From Intrasporangiaceae bacterium (GTDB lineage Bacteria > Actinomycetota > Actinomycetes > Actinomycetales > Dermatophilaceae), in assembly GCA_021324575.1 (NCBI GenBank), contig JAJPIW010000026.1:32238-96237 (forward strand): DNA of 64,000 nt, written 5' to 3'. Both the position numbers and the translations under genes were made by a program. The stretch's first letter is position 1. Each line of letters starts with the position of its first letter. Under the pieces are notes generated by a model. The model worked only from the letters and a program-made list of their open reading frames with translations, did no database searches and had not been told where the DNA came from. Of the stretch, positions 34,061-43,586 are shown in pieces.

Positions 34061-34156
34061 GGGGACTCCAAGGGCTCAGGCAACAGCATGGTCACCCACC
34101 CCAACCGTTGAAGTCTCAATCACATTCCTGGGCCGGCCATCGAGAGCCGGACCGGC

Positions 34157-35830
34157 TCAGTCCTGGCGCTTGCTGCGGTAGTAGCCGATCAGGCTCTGGG
34201 TGGACGAGTCCTGTTGCGCCAGAGCAAAGTCGTCGGCGGAGATGGCCGGCGCGATCTGCATCGCCAGCTGCTTGCCGAGCTCGACACCCCACTGGTCGAA
34301 GGAGTCGATGCCCCAGACAACCCCTTCGACGAACGTGATGTGCTCGTAGAGCGCGATGAGCTGGCCGACGACGCTCGGCGTGAGCGCCGGCGCCATGATC
34401 GACGTCGTCGGGCGGTTGCCGACGAAGACCCGGGCCGGCACGATCGCCTCGGGAGTCCCCTCGGCACGCACCTCCTCGGCCGTCTTGCCGAACGCCAGCG
34501 CCTTGGTCTGGGCGAAGAAGTTGGCGAGGAACAGCTCGTGGACGTCGGCGTCGCCGTCCTTGACCGGGTGGGCCGGGTTGGCGACGGCGATGAAGTCGCA
34601 CGGGATGAGCCGGGTGCCCTGGTGGATGAGCTGGTAGAACGCGTGCTGGCCGTTGGTCCCCGGCTCGCCCCAGAAGATCTCGCCGGTCGCCGTCGTGACC
34701 GGGGTCCCGTCGGCGCGCACGCCCTTGCCGTTGCTCTCCATGGTCAGCTGCTGCAGGTAGGCCGCGAACCGGTGGAGGTACTGCGCGTAGGCCAGCACCG
34801 CGTGGCTCTGGGCGCCGAAGAAGTCGCTGTACCAGACGTTGAGCATCCCCATCAGGACCGGGACGTTCTGGTCGTATGCCGCGCTGGTGAAGTGCTCGTC
34901 GACGGCGTGGAAGCCACCGAGGAAGTCCGAGAAGTTGTCCGGCCCGATCGCGACGATGACAGCGGTCCCGATGGCCGAGTCGACCGAGTACCGGCCACCG
35001 ACCCAGTCCCAGAAGCCGAACGCGTTGGTCGGGTCGATCCCGAACGCCTCGACCTTGTCCAGGGCTGTCGACACGGCGACGAAGTGCTTGGCAACCGCCT
35101 CCCGGCGGGCCTCGTCGGTGTCCTCGATCGCGCCGGCCTTGGTGAGCGACGACCACAGCCAGTCGCGCGACATACGAGCGTTGGTCAGCGTCTCGAGGGT
35201 CGTGAAGGTCTTGGAGGCGACGATGAACAGGGTCGTCTCTGGGTCGAGGTCGTGGGTCTTCTCATAGCAGTCGGCGGGATCGATGTTCGACACGAAGCGA
35301 CAGGAAAGCCCTTGCTGCACATAGGGCTTCAGGGCCTCATAGACCATGACCGGTCCGAGGTCCGAGCCGCCGATCCCGATGTTGACGATCGTCTCGATCC
35401 GCTTGCCGGTGACACCCGTCCACTCCCCCGAGCGCACCTTGTCGGCGAACGCGTAGATCCGGTCGAGCACGTCGTGGACGTCCTTGACCACGTCGGTGCC
35501 GTCGACGACGAGGCTGTCACTTCTGGGCCGGCGCAGCGCCGTGTGCAGCACCGAGCGACCCTCGGTCACGTTGATCTTGTCGCCACGGAACATCGCATCG
35601 CGGTACCCCGCCACGTCGACCTGCTCGGCGAGCGCCACGAGCGCCGCCAGGACCTCGGCGTCGATGAGGTTCTTGGACAGGTCGACGTGCAGGTCCGCAC
35701 ACTCGTGGGTGTAGGTCGCGGCTCGCTCTGGGTCGGCGGCGAACGCCCCTCGCAGATCCGGCTCGTATGCCGCGTGCAGGCGGGTGAGGTCGGCCCAGGC
35801 GGCCGTGGAGGTGGCGTCGACAGAAGTCAT
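34157..35830 (-). CDS. pgi: Glucose-6-phosphate isomerase
   Basis: 557 residues, full length. It converts glucose 6-phosphate to fructose 6-phosphate in glycolysis and gluconeogenesis. Signatures: [37 protein letters not shown] (phosphate-binding), [16 protein letters not shown] with the catalytic Glu nearby (MESNGKG), and the C-terminal [14 protein letters not shown] then [12 protein letters not shown] with the catalytic Lys. Transcribed alone, divergent from the DUF2237 gene. Confidence 0.97.
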   Translation of the reverse strand: MTSVDATSTAAWADLTRLHAAYEPDLRGAFAADPERAATYTHECADLHVDLSKNLIDAEVLAALVALAEQVDVAGYRDAMFRGDKINVTEGRSVLHTALRRPRSDSLVVDGTDVVKDVHDVLDRIYAFADKVRSGEWTGVTGKRIETIVNIGIGGSDLGPVMVYEALKPYVQQGLSCRFVSNIDPADCYEKTHDLDPETTLFIVASKTFTTLETLTNARMSRDWLWSSLTKAGAIEDTDEARREAVAKHFVAVSTALDKVEAFGIDPTNAFGFWDWVGGRYSVDSAIGTAVIVAIGPDNFSDFLGGFHAVDEHFTSAAYDQNVPVLMGMLNVWYSDFFGAQSHAVLAYAQYLHRFAAYLQQLTMESNGKGVRADGTPVTTATGEIFWGEPGTNGQHAFYQLIHQGTRLIPCDFIAVANPAHPVKDGDADVHELFLANFFAQTKALAFGKTAEEVRAEGTPEAIVPARVFVGNRPTTSIMAPALTPSVVGQLIALYEHITFVEGVVWGIDSFDQWGVELGKQLAMQIAPAISADDFALAQQDSSTQSLIGYYRSKRQD

Positions 35831-35900
35831 GGGAACACCCTAGGGACGCAAGGCCCGCCGAGCATCCCCTACGTACCTAACGCCCCCGTAGTCTTGCCGT

Positions 35901-36296
35901 ATGGCGACTGGTGACCGGAACGTCCTCGGCGGCGAGCTCCAGGAGTGCGGCACCGACCCGCTCACCGGCTTCTACCGCGACGGCTGCTGCACGTCCGGGC
36001 CGGAGGACCTGGGTAGTCACACCATCTGCGCGATCGTGACCGCGGAGTTCCTCGCGCACCAGCGATCTGTCGGCAACGACCTGTCCACGGCCCGCCCCGA
36101 GTGGGGCTTCCCCGGCCTGGTCCCCGGCGACCGGTGGTGCGTGGTCGCCGCACGGTGGGCCCAGGCCCACGAGGCCGGAGTCGCCGCGCCGGTCGTCCTC
36201 GCCTCGACCCATGAGCGGACCCTCGAGATCGTGCCGCTCGAGGTGCTCCGGACGTATGCCGCCGACGTCCCGGACGACCTGTCGGCGCTGGACTGA
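35901..36296 (+). CDS. DUF2237 family protein
   Basis: 131 residues. The DUF2237 pattern is clear: NVLGGELQECGTDPLTGFYRDG then CCTSGPEDLGSHTICAIVT, GNDLSTARPEWGFPGLVPGDRWC, VAPVVLASTHERTLEIVPLEVL. Conserved Cys and His residues suggest metal or catalytic function, but none is known. 20 bp precede the downstream PhyH gene, so the two form an operon. Confidence 0.92.
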   Translation: MATGDRNVLGGELQECGTDPLTGFYRDGCCTSGPEDLGSHTICAIVTAEFLAHQRSVGNDLSTARPEWGFPGLVPGDRWCVVAARWAQAHEAGVAAPVVLASTHERTLEIVPLEVLRTYAADVPDDLSALD

Positions 36297-36316
36297 CATC
36301 GGTTAAGGTCCCGAGC

Positions 36317-37123
36317 GTGACCGGGCTGCTCAGCGACGACGACGTCCAGACCTACCACCGCGACGGGGTGCTGCACGTCAAGGCGGTGCTCTCTCCCGAG
36401 GAGATCGAGACGGCGCGCGCCGGCATCCAGCACGTCCTCGACGACTCCGGGATGCTCGCCCAGACTGCGAGCGGGGTCGACGACCCGGGCCGCTTCGTCG
36501 AGGACTTCCGTCGCTGGCAGGAGGTCCCCGAGATCGAGCAGCTCGCCCTGCAATCGCGGGTGCCCGAGTATGCCGCGGAGCTGCTCGGCGGCGAGCCGAT
36601 CCGGTTCTACCACGACCACGTCCTGGTCAAGGAGGGCGGAACCCGGCAGCGCACGCCCTGGCACCAGGACCAGCCGTACTACAACGTCGACGGGCACGGC
36701 ACGAGCGCCTGGATCCCCGTCGACCCGGTGCCGGCGGCCGGCTGCCTCCAGCTCGTGGCGGGCAGCCACGAAGGGCCGTGGAAGATGCCGCGCACCTTCC
36801 TGGACGGCAAGGCCAAGTGGTTTCCCGAAGGCACCCTCGACGAGCTGCCCGACATCGACGCCGACCCGGATGCGTTCCCCATCAAGGCCTTCCAGCTCGA
36901 GCCGGGCGATGCGATCTTCTTCGACTTCCTCACCATCCACGGCGCCCCGGGCTTCCCGTTCGCCGGGCGACGCCGGGTCCTGTCGCTCCGCTACCTCGCA
37001 CCCGATGCCGTCCACGCTCCGCGCGGCTGGGTCACCTCGCCGCCCTTCGACGAGCTTGTCGGTGTGATCCCGGACGGCGCGCCCATGGACCACCCGCTCT
37101 TTCCCGTCGTCTGGCCGCGCTGA
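36317..37123 (+). CDS. Phytanoyl-CoA dioxygenase (PhyH) family protein
   Basis: 268 residues, double-stranded beta helix. The 2-oxoglutarate/Fe(II) triad is visible: HxD in TPWHQDQPYY, and the distal His in FLTIHGAPGFPF, with the Arg of GRRRVLSLRY binding 2-oxoglutarate. It hydroxylates or halogenates a small molecule; substrate unknown. Starts at GTG 36317, 20 bp after the DUF2237 gene. It is followed by a palindromic repeat array. Confidence 0.93.
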   Translation: MTGLLSDDDVQTYHRDGVLHVKAVLSPEEIETARAGIQHVLDDSGMLAQTASGVDDPGRFVEDFRRWQEVPEIEQLALQSRVPEYAAELLGGEPIRFYHDHVLVKEGGTRQRTPWHQDQPYYNVDGHGTSAWIPVDPVPAAGCLQLVAGSHEGPWKMPRTFLDGKAKWFPEGTLDELPDIDADPDAFPIKAFQLEPGDAIFFDFLTIHGAPGFPFAGRRRVLSLRYLAPDAVHAPRGWVTSPPFDELVGVIPDGAPMDHPLFPVVWPR

Positions 37124-37178
37124 CCCAGCGCGACCTCCCACCGACCGGCCCCGGCCCGGCCGCGGATCTACCCCGCCC

Positions 37179-37313
37179 CCTGAATAACCCCGCACGTGCG
37201 GGGTTATTCAGGTAAAGCTGGACCACCAGACCTGAACAAGCCCGCACGTGCGGGGTTATTCAGGTCAAGTTGCCGACACGCCGTAACAAGCCCGCACGTG
37301 CGGGGTGGTCAGG
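37179..37313. repeat. Array of three 33-34-bp palindromic repeats (PAL-34 family)
   Basis: Unit 1 at 37179-37212 is a perfect 34-bp palindrome (centre CGCACGTGCG, outer arms CCTGAATAA and TTATTCAGG). Unit 2 at 37231-37264 differs by a few bases in the left arm. Unit 3 at 37281-37313 has a degraded right arm. Spacers are 18 and 16 bp and unrelated. It fills the gap between the ends of convergent PhyH and LuxR genes. Two more units lie at 10414-10480. It can form strong hairpins in either RNA and may terminate both transcripts. Confidence 0.9.
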
Positions 37314-37366
37314 GCGTGCGGGGGTGGGTCAGCGGTGGAGACCGAGATGGTTGACCCACCGGGGCC

Positions 37367-40300
37367 TCAGTCGACGAGCAACAGGCCCCGGTCGTGGGCG
37401 ATCGCCGCAGCCTCGGTGCGTGTCGCCGCCCCGAGCTTGGCAAGCACATTGGAGACGTGGACCGACACGGTCTTGGTGCTGATGAACAGCTCCTTGCCGA
37501 TCTGGCCGTTGGACAGCCCGCGGGCGACGAGCCGCAGCACCTCGCCCTCCCGGGGCGTCAGGTGCGAGGCGTCGTATGCCGCGGGGCCGGCTGCCGCTGT
37601 CAGAGCGTCGAGCTCGGCGAGCAGCGGTGCCGCGCCCAGCCGGACCGCAACGTCGCGGGCGGCGGCAGCTTCTCGACGCGAGCCGGCCTCGTCACCGGCC
37701 CGCCGCAGCGCTGCCGCGAGTCGGGCCCGGGAACGCGCCGTCTCGAACACGTGCCCGTAGGCCTCGAACGCATCCACGGTGCCCTGCCAGGCCTCGACCA
37801 GGGCGGCGGGGTCGACGGAGGCCCCGTCGGACGAGGCCACCCGGTCGGACAGAGCGGCTCGCAGCCGGAGCGACTCCGCCTCGGCGCGCCGAGCCCAGGC
37901 CCACATCTCCCGGCTGGCGGCCGACAGGCCATCAGCGGGGTCGCCACCGTCGGTGGCTCGGTCCGGGTCGGGAGTCATCGCCAGCGCCCGATCGACGTTG
38001 GCCCGGGAGCGTTCGACGAGATCGGCGACCGCCGAGTCGACCCGGGCGCGCAGCTGTGGTGAGATCCGGGCCTCCGGGGACGAGACGGCTGTCGCCGCCT
38101 GCCCGGCGACGAGGGCAGCCATCCGGGTGATCGCCTGGAACTTGCCCCACGTGCGGTCGAGCACCGCGATCCCGGCCAGGGCCAGGTCCAGCGCCCCCTC
38201 GACATCACCGGCATACCCGAGCAGGTCGATGCCGGCGTGGACGGTGAGGACGACACTCAGCCCGTCGACGGTCCACCAGTCGCGCAGCCCCCGGATGACG
38301 GCCGGCTCGACGGGCTCACCACGACCGGCCCGGACGACGAGCGCAGCGGCCTCGTAGAGCGACCGGTTGGGCTGCGGCACCATCTCCCGGGAGATGTCCA
38401 GGCGCCGGACGGCACCGTCCCAGTCGCCCAGCTCGTAGGCCGTCAGCGCCCCGACGAGCCGGCACTCCATCCCGAACGGCGCCCATTCCCGACCGATGCG
38501 TCGCGCGACGGCGACACCTTCGTCATAGCGCTCCAGCGCCGTCGGTAGGTCGCCTCGGCGGTGCGCGATCGACGCGAGGTAGTGGAGCAGCCGCACCTGC
38601 AGGGGGTCGTCGCTGTGCCCGATCTCGGCGAGCGCCACCTGGAGCTGGCGCTCGGCGGAGTCGAGGTCGTCCTGGGACTCCACGACCCGGGCCAGGATGG
38701 TCCGCACCTCGACGACCGGTTGCCGCAGCCCCAGCTCCTCAGCGAGCCCGACGACCTGCTCCGCGACGACCGAGATCTCACCCCACGCGTGCTCGTCGAC
38801 GAGGTGCTGGAGTCGCGCGATGAGAACGACGACCCGGCGCGCGTCGCGCTCGGGCGGAAGCAGGTCCACGGCCTCCTGGGTGAGGGCATCGCGGTCGACC
38901 GGCAGGTCGAGCAGGCGGGAGCGGTTGGCGTATGCCGCGAGCAGGTCGGCGCGGTCGGCCGCGCGTTGGGTGGTGCCCGGGTGCTCGATCCGGTCCCGGA
39001 GCAGGTTGACCGAGCGGAGCGTGTCACCGGCTGCAAGGGCGGCGTCGGCTGCGCGCAGGGTGACTTCGTCACGGGTCGGGTCGTCCTCGCTGAGCCACTC
39101 AAGGGTGCGTTCGAGGTGCCCGAGCGCCTCGCGCGGACCACCCATCCGCAGCGCCGACTCCGCCGCCCGCCGGCTGGCGGCGACCGCCGTCGGCAGGTCG
39201 CCGGCCGCCGCCGCGTGCCGGGCCAGCTCGTGGGCGGGGGCGAGGCCCGGCTCGGCACCCAGCGCTGCGGCATACGCGCGGTGCAGGCGGAGCCGCTGAC
39301 CCGGCAGGAGGGACTCGGCGACGGTCTCCCCGAGGAGGGCGTGCCGGAACGCGTAGCCGTCGGCCCAGGACGCGTCGAGGACGTGGTGCTCGACGCCTTC
39401 GGCCACCGCGGCGTCGAGGGCGTCGTCGGTGAGGTCGACGACGCGGGCGAGCAGCTCATGGCCGACGAAGCGCCCGGTCTTGAGGCTCACCGCGCGGACC
39501 ACCTGCTGGGCGTCGGGGCCGAGGTCGTCGATGCGGGACTGGAGGACACGTCGCAGGCCACCGCCCACGGGCAGTCCGGCCACCGCGCTGGCCGCGAGCT
39601 CCTCGGCGAAGAACGGGTTGCCCCCTGCTCGACGGGCGATGGCGCGGGCCGAGGACTGCCCCATGTCGGACCGGCGGCGAACCGGCGCGACGGTGGCCGG
39701 CTCGAGCTCGCCGACGAGCTCGACGATGGCCTCGTCGGGTAGCGGCGCGAGGTCGACGTGCTCGACGCCGGCGATCCGAGCCCAGACGGCGAGGGTCTCG
39801 TGGAGCGGGTGCTGGCGGTGCAGGTCGTCGGAGCGGTAGCTGACGACGAGGCCGACCGGCGACGGGAAGCCGCGGGTCAGCAGGAGGGTCAGCAGGTCGC
39901 GGGAGGAGCGGTCGGCCCAGTGGACGTCCTCGATGACCACCAGGGTTGGCCGGTCCGCACCCAGCGCGGTGAGCAGGGCGTGGACGGACTCGGCGACGAC
40001 GCCCTGGCTCGCGGCCCGGTCGACCCCGAGCGCGGAGTCGTCGGGCAGCACCTCGGCGGGGCGGGCGATGCCGCCCACTGCTCCCCGGGCGTGCCCGGGG
40101 AGCAGGCCGGCGAGGCCGGGATGGGTGGCGAGGACGTCGGCGACCAGGTCGGGTGCCTCGGCCTGGAGCGTGGCGAGCAGCTCGATGAACGGCAGGTAGG
40201 GCAGGGCGCTGCCCGCCTGCCCCACGCAGTGCCCGACCGCGACCCGCCAACCGGCAGCCCCGGCATCCTCGAGGAGCTGGGTGAGGATCCGGGACTTGCC

Positions 40301-40414
40301 GATGCCGGCGTCGCCGGACAGGACGGCGACGCCGCCGCCGCGACCGGGCAGGTCGACGGCGGCGACCAGCCGGGCCAGGTCGGCGTCGCGACCGACGAGT
40401 CTGCGCAGCGGCAT
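37367..40414 (-). CDS. Large ATP-binding LuxR-family regulator (LAL/MalT type)
   Basis: 1015 residues. The N-terminal AAA/NB-ARC-like ATPase has the Walker A motif GDAGIGKSRILTQLL and Walker B-like LVVIEDVHWADRSSRDLL. A long helical repeat region (TPR-like, about residues 450-900) follows. The C-terminal LuxR HTH is LTPREGEVLRLVARGLSNGQ then IGKELFISTKTVSVHVSNVL. LAL regulators are ATP-dependent activators, often of secondary metabolite or sugar genes. No obvious target gene is adjacent. Start ATG 40414 (MPLRRLVGRD). Confidence 0.94.
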   Translation of the reverse strand: MPLRRLVGRDADLARLVAAVDLPGRGGGVAVLSGDAGIGKSRILTQLLEDAGAAGWRVAVGHCVGQAGSALPYLPFIELLATLQAEAPDLVADVLATHPGLAGLLPGHARGAVGGIARPAEVLPDDSALGVDRAASQGVVAESVHALLTALGADRPTLVVIEDVHWADRSSRDLLTLLLTRGFPSPVGLVVSYRSDDLHRQHPLHETLAVWARIAGVEHVDLAPLPDEAIVELVGELEPATVAPVRRRSDMGQSSARAIARRAGGNPFFAEELAASAVAGLPVGGGLRRVLQSRIDDLGPDAQQVVRAVSLKTGRFVGHELLARVVDLTDDALDAAVAEGVEHHVLDASWADGYAFRHALLGETVAESLLPGQRLRLHRAYAAALGAEPGLAPAHELARHAAAAGDLPTAVAASRRAAESALRMGGPREALGHLERTLEWLSEDDPTRDEVTLRAADAALAAGDTLRSVNLLRDRIEHPGTTQRAADRADLLAAYANRSRLLDLPVDRDALTQEAVDLLPPERDARRVVVLIARLQHLVDEHAWGEISVVAEQVVGLAEELGLRQPVVEVRTILARVVESQDDLDSAERQLQVALAEIGHSDDPLQVRLLHYLASIAHRRGDLPTALERYDEGVAVARRIGREWAPFGMECRLVGALTAYELGDWDGAVRRLDISREMVPQPNRSLYEAAALVVRAGRGEPVEPAVIRGLRDWWTVDGLSVVLTVHAGIDLLGYAGDVEGALDLALAGIAVLDRTWGKFQAITRMAALVAGQAATAVSSPEARISPQLRARVDSAVADLVERSRANVDRALAMTPDPDRATDGGDPADGLSAASREMWAWARRAEAESLRLRAALSDRVASSDGASVDPAALVEAWQGTVDAFEAYGHVFETARSRARLAAALRRAGDEAGSRREAAAARDVAVRLGAAPLLAELDALTAAAGPAAYDASHLTPREGEVLRLVARGLSNGQIGKELFISTKTVSVHVSNVLAKLGAATRTEAAAIAHDRGLLLVD

Positions 40415-40473
40415 ACCGGCGATTATGGGTGACCGCACCGACACGAGCGCTGCCGCAGCGGCCGGCATACGGG

Positions 40474-40632
40474 TCAGAACCGGTCGCCGGTGCGCTCGGC
40501 GATCCGCTCGCGGCGGAGCATCCGGCGGGTGATCTCCAGGGAGGAGGTGCGGCGGCCGCGGCCGGCGCGGGAGACGGGGTGGCGGGCGTCGAGGTCGGTA
40601 CGAACGTCCTGGGGAGTGAGGAAGGCAGTCAT
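40474..40632 (-). CDS. Small basic hypothetical protein (52 residues)
   Basis: Starts at ATG 40632 with a strong AGAAGGA site 6-7 nt upstream. Sequence MTAFLTPQDVRTDLDARHPV then a very Arg-rich tail (SRAGRGRRTSS, TRRMLRRERIAERTGDRF). No signal peptide or TM helix. It may bind nucleic acid given the charge. Its position just upstream of the LuxR regulator gene, in the same direction with a 59-bp gap, is the only context. Confidence 0.55.
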   Translation of the reverse strand: MTAFLTPQDVRTDLDARHPVSRAGRGRRTSSLEITRRMLRRERIAERTGDRF

Positions 40633-40681
40633 GTCAGTTCCTTCTCTAGTGCTGCTGACTGGACTCCTCAAGACTCGGTGG

Positions 40682-40739
40682 CTGAGGTAGGGCCGCACAT
40701 CGGACGACCTGCGTATCTCTGCGGCCATGCCTACCTCAG
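40682..40739 (-). terminator. Terminator hairpin after the VOC gene
   Basis: CTGAGGTAGG (40682-40691) plus GCCGCA pairs with TGCGGC (40720-40725) and CCTACCTCAG (40730-40739), 16 paired bases with one small bulge. A further CTACCTCAG copy follows near 40755. It lies 33 bp past the stop of the VOC gene at 40772 and ends the TfoX-VOC operon. Confidence 0.6.
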
Positions 40740-40771
40740 ACGGCCGCCGCCAGCTACCTCAGACGCACGCG

Positions 40772-41215
40772 TCAGGCCGGGTCTGCGGGAGCGTCGGCCG
40801 CGGGAGCGTTGCCGTCGCCGGCGATGTTGACCATCCAGGCGGTGCCGAACTTGTCGGTGCACATCCCGAAGGTGTCGCCCCACATCTGCTTCTCCAGCGG
40901 CATCACCACCTGGCCCCCGTCGATGAGAGCGGTCCAGTAGCCGTTCAGCTCGTCGGTGTCGTCGCCGGAAAGGCTGACGGTGACCGTGTTGCCGGGCGTG
41001 AAGGGCATCTCGTCGGGGGTGTCGGCGCCCATGATCGTGTAGCCGGCCGTCGTCTCCAGCTGGCCGTGCATGACCTTGTCGGCGAGCGGACCGGGCGTTC
41101 CCATGTCGCCGAAGGTCATGATGTTGAGCTCGCCGCCGAAGACGTCCTTGTAGAACTCCATGGCGTCGCGGGCGTTATCCTTGAAGGACAGGTAGGGGTT
41201 GAGGCGGGAAGCCAT
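40772..41215 (-). CDS. VOC-family protein, PhnB-like
   Basis: 147 residues: LNPYLSFKDNARDAMEFYKDVFGGELNIM, MHGQLETTAGYTIMGADTP, GQVVMPLEKQMWGDTFGMCTDKFGTAWMVNI. This is the PhnB/3-demethylubiquinone-like branch of VOC, with the typical 'FGG' and 'WGD.FG...D.FG..W' motifs. Enzymatic function of such proteins is mostly unknown. 1 bp from the TfoX gene upstream. Confidence 0.92.
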   Translation of the reverse strand: MASRLNPYLSFKDNARDAMEFYKDVFGGELNIMTFGDMGTPGPLADKVMHGQLETTAGYTIMGADTPDEMPFTPGNTVTVSLSGDDTDELNGYWTALIDGGQVVMPLEKQMWGDTFGMCTDKFGTAWMVNIAGDGNAPAADAPADPA

Positions 41216-41216
41216 G

Positions 41217-41609
41217 TCATTTCTCCTTGGGGTTGCGGGACGTGGTGCTGGCGGACTTGGGCTTGGGGGACTTCTTGACCTTGGGCGGCAGCGTCGCGAT
41301 GTGCTCCAGCGCCCGGGTGAACCACTGCGTCGTCGCGTCGGGAGGGAGGTCGGCCGGCAGCGAGACCCAGCCGTTCATCGGCCGCTCGTCCGGCCCGAAC
41401 GGACCGCTCCCGGGCAGCGCGCTCACCTCGGCGAGCCCTGCGGCGTCCAGCTTGACCCCGAAGCGCACCCCGAACAGACCGGCGAACATGTTGCCGTTGA
41501 CGAACGCGCCGACGCTGCCGAACATCGGCTTGACCTCGACCCCCGGCGCCTGCGGTACGAGCCCCCGAAACGCCTCCTTGGCCTCGTCGCTGTGCTTGGG
41601 CATCTGCAC
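41217..41609 (-). CDS. TfoX N-terminal domain protein
   Basis: 130 residues. The TfoX-N fold is seen in KPMFGSVGAFVNGNMFAGLFGVRFGVKLD and DERPMNGWVSLPADL, with the helix EHIATLPPKVKKSPKPK and a Lys/Ser-rich tail. In gammaproteobacteria TfoX regulates competence; actinobacterial single-domain forms have no known role. The link to competence is only of note given the repeated octamer found throughout this window. Confidence 0.88.
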   Translation of the reverse strand: MQMPKHSDEAKEAFRGLVPQAPGVEVKPMFGSVGAFVNGNMFAGLFGVRFGVKLDAAGLAEVSALPGSGPFGPDERPMNGWVSLPADLPPDATTQWFTRALEHIATLPPKVKKSPKPKSASTTSRNPKEK

Positions 41610-41737
41610 GAGGTCGGCCTCCGTCGGCGGGTGTTCGGGGGTGATGGCGGCGGGATCGCCACGTTCGATCGTATGCCGCGCGGTCGCCTTCGGGGGCCGT
41701 TCGGCGAGCTCCCTGCACCGTCTGTCAGGGTGGGCTC

Positions 41738-43042
41738 GTGGTGGATCGGGTGACAGCAGACGTCGGCATCATCGGCTCGGGCGTGGTGGGCGCCTCGACG
41801 GCCCTGGCGCTCGCCCGCGCCGGCCGTCGCGTCGTCGTCCTGGACAAGGCGGCCGGGCCCGGGTACGGCTCGACGAGCGCGTCGAGTGCGATCATCCGGT
41901 TCAACTACTCGACGTGGGAGGGCGTCGCTGCGTCCTGGGAGTCACGCTTCCGGTGGGATGCCTGGGCCGATGTCCTCGGTGGGGTGGACCCGGACGGGAT
42001 GGCGACGTTCGCGCGCTGCGGGATGGTCTTCCTCGACGTCCCGCTGGCACCGTGGGAGCGCTCGGCCGCACTCTTCGACCGGGCCGGAATCCCTTGGGAG
42101 AGATGGGAACCGGACGAGCTCGCCTCCCGTATGCCGTGGCTGGACACCGGCGCGTACTACCCGCCCCGACCCGTGGAGTCCGAGGAGTTCGCCGCCGACG
42201 CCACGGGATCGCTCGGGGCGATCTGGACCCCGGACGCCGGCTACGTCGATGACCCGCGCCTCGCCGCCGCCAACCTCGCCTGGGCTGCCCGCCAGGCGGG
42301 AGCCGAGTTCCGGTACCGCGAGAAGGTCACCGGGATCAGCCGCGCCGGGGAGCGGTGGGTCGTCCGCACCGGCGAGCACACGGCATACGAGCTGGACGTC
42401 CTCATCAACGCGGCCGGTCCCTGGTCGAGCGCAGTCAACGAGCTGTGCGGTGCGGCAACGGATTTCACGATCGGGACCCGCCCGCTCCGACAGGAGGTCC
42501 ACCACCTGCCCGGCCCGGCCGGCGTCGAGCGGGGCACGCTGCCGATCATCTCCGACATGGACCTCGGGACCTACGTGCGGCCCGAGCCGACCGGCGCGAT
42601 CCTCATCGGCGGGACCGAGCCGGAGTGCGACCCGCTCGAGTGGGTCGATGACCCGGATGCGGCCAACCCCGGGGTGACCCTCGAGCGGTACGAGGCGCAG
42701 GCGACCCGGGTGGCGCGGCGGCTGCCGACGCTGACCGTGCCGAACCGGCCGTCCGGGATCGCGGGGATCTATGACGCGGCCGACGACTGGACCCCGATCT
42801 ACGACCGGACCGCGCTGCCCGGCTACTACGTGGCGATGGGCACGAGCGGCAACCAGTTCAAGAACGCACCCCTCGTCGGGGACCTCATGTCGACGATCAT
42901 CGCGGGTGTGGAGTCGGGCCACGACCACGACGCCGACCCGCTGACCTACACCTGCCCACACACCGGGCACGTGCTGGACCTGGGGGCGTTCTCCCGACGG
43001 CGGCAGCCCAACCCGGACACGTCCGGGACGGTCATGGGCTGA
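41738..43042 (+). CDS. FAD-dependent amino acid/amine oxidase (DAO family)
   Basis: 434 residues. N-terminal Rossmann motif VGIIGSGVVGASTALALARAG, then GSTSASSAIIRFNYST, NAAGPWSS and a C-terminal GNQFKNAPLVGDLM with FAD contacts. It resembles sarcosine/dimethylglycine oxidase-like enzymes that oxidise secondary or tertiary amines. GTG 41738 starts the frame. Its last 11 bp overlap the convergent YdeI-like gene. Confidence 0.92.
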   Translation: MVDRVTADVGIIGSGVVGASTALALARAGRRVVVLDKAAGPGYGSTSASSAIIRFNYSTWEGVAASWESRFRWDAWADVLGGVDPDGMATFARCGMVFLDVPLAPWERSAALFDRAGIPWERWEPDELASRMPWLDTGAYYPPRPVESEEFAADATGSLGAIWTPDAGYVDDPRLAAANLAWAARQAGAEFRYREKVTGISRAGERWVVRTGEHTAYELDVLINAAGPWSSAVNELCGAATDFTIGTRPLRQEVHHLPGPAGVERGTLPIISDMDLGTYVRPEPTGAILIGGTEPECDPLEWVDDPDAANPGVTLERYEAQATRVARRLPTLTVPNRPSGIAGIYDAADDWTPIYDRTALPGYYVAMGTSGNQFKNAPLVGDLMSTIIAGVESGHDHDADPLTYTCPHTGHVLDLGAFSRRRQPNPDTSGTVMG

Positions 43043-43469
43043 CCATCGACACGGCCTTGGCGATCCGGCGGGCCCGGGTCTCGGGCTTCTTGGCCTCCTC
43101 GATGGCCCGGACGTGCTCCTTGCGGTGGCTGTCGGCCAGCCGGTCGAACGCGTCGCGAGCACCCGGCACGGCGGCCAGCGCGTCAGCGAAGTCGGCAGGT
43201 ACCTCGACGAGACGCGGGGCGGTGTCCAGGGCGAGGTCGAGCTCGACGACGTCACCCGCCGCGACACCGGTGACCTTGCGGTTCTCGTTGCTCACGCCGA
43301 GCAGGAACCGGCCGCCCATCGAGGCGATCGAGGTGCGGAAGGACGTACCGCCGATGGTCACCACGACCTTGGGCCGCCGACCGCCGCCGAGCTCCTCGAC
43401 GACCGCCGGGTCGATGACGAAGCCGGCCGTGGTGCCGCCGTGGCTCTGCAACGGGAGGGTGAGCCGCAT
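43032..43469 (-). CDS. DUF1905/YdeI (OmdA)-family protein
   Basis: 145 residues. The N-terminal half is the DUF1905 beta-barrel (AGFVIDPAVVEELGGGRRPKVVVTIGGTSFRTSIASMGG). The C-terminal half is the YdeI/OmdA helix region (ALAAVPGARDAFDRLADSHRKEHVRAIEEAKKPETRARRIAKAV). Members are linked to resistance to cationic peptides in some bacteria; this is family knowledge. Start ATG 43469. Confidence 0.9.
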   Translation of the reverse strand: MRLTLPLQSHGGTTAGFVIDPAVVEELGGGRRPKVVVTIGGTSFRTSIASMGGRFLLGVSNENRKVTGVAAGDVVELDLALDTAPRLVEVPADFADALAAVPGARDAFDRLADSHRKEHVRAIEEAKKPETRARRIAKAVSMVSP

Positions 43470-43586
43470 CTGAAGACCTCCATGATCGGTATGCCGTGTC
43501 TGCGGGCCAAGTCTGCCGCGCCGAGGCGGCTTTGCCCGCCGTAGGCCGGTGTTGCCAGCAGTCGTCACCTGGTGGAAGGTGGACGG

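Noticed and set aside
37179..37313. CRISPR-like array (three 33-34-bp repeats with 16-18-bp spacers)
   Set aside because: Repeats are perfect palindromes, spacers are far too short, no cas genes or leader exist, and the same unit recurs at a gene end 27 kb away. A palindromic intergenic repeat fits better.
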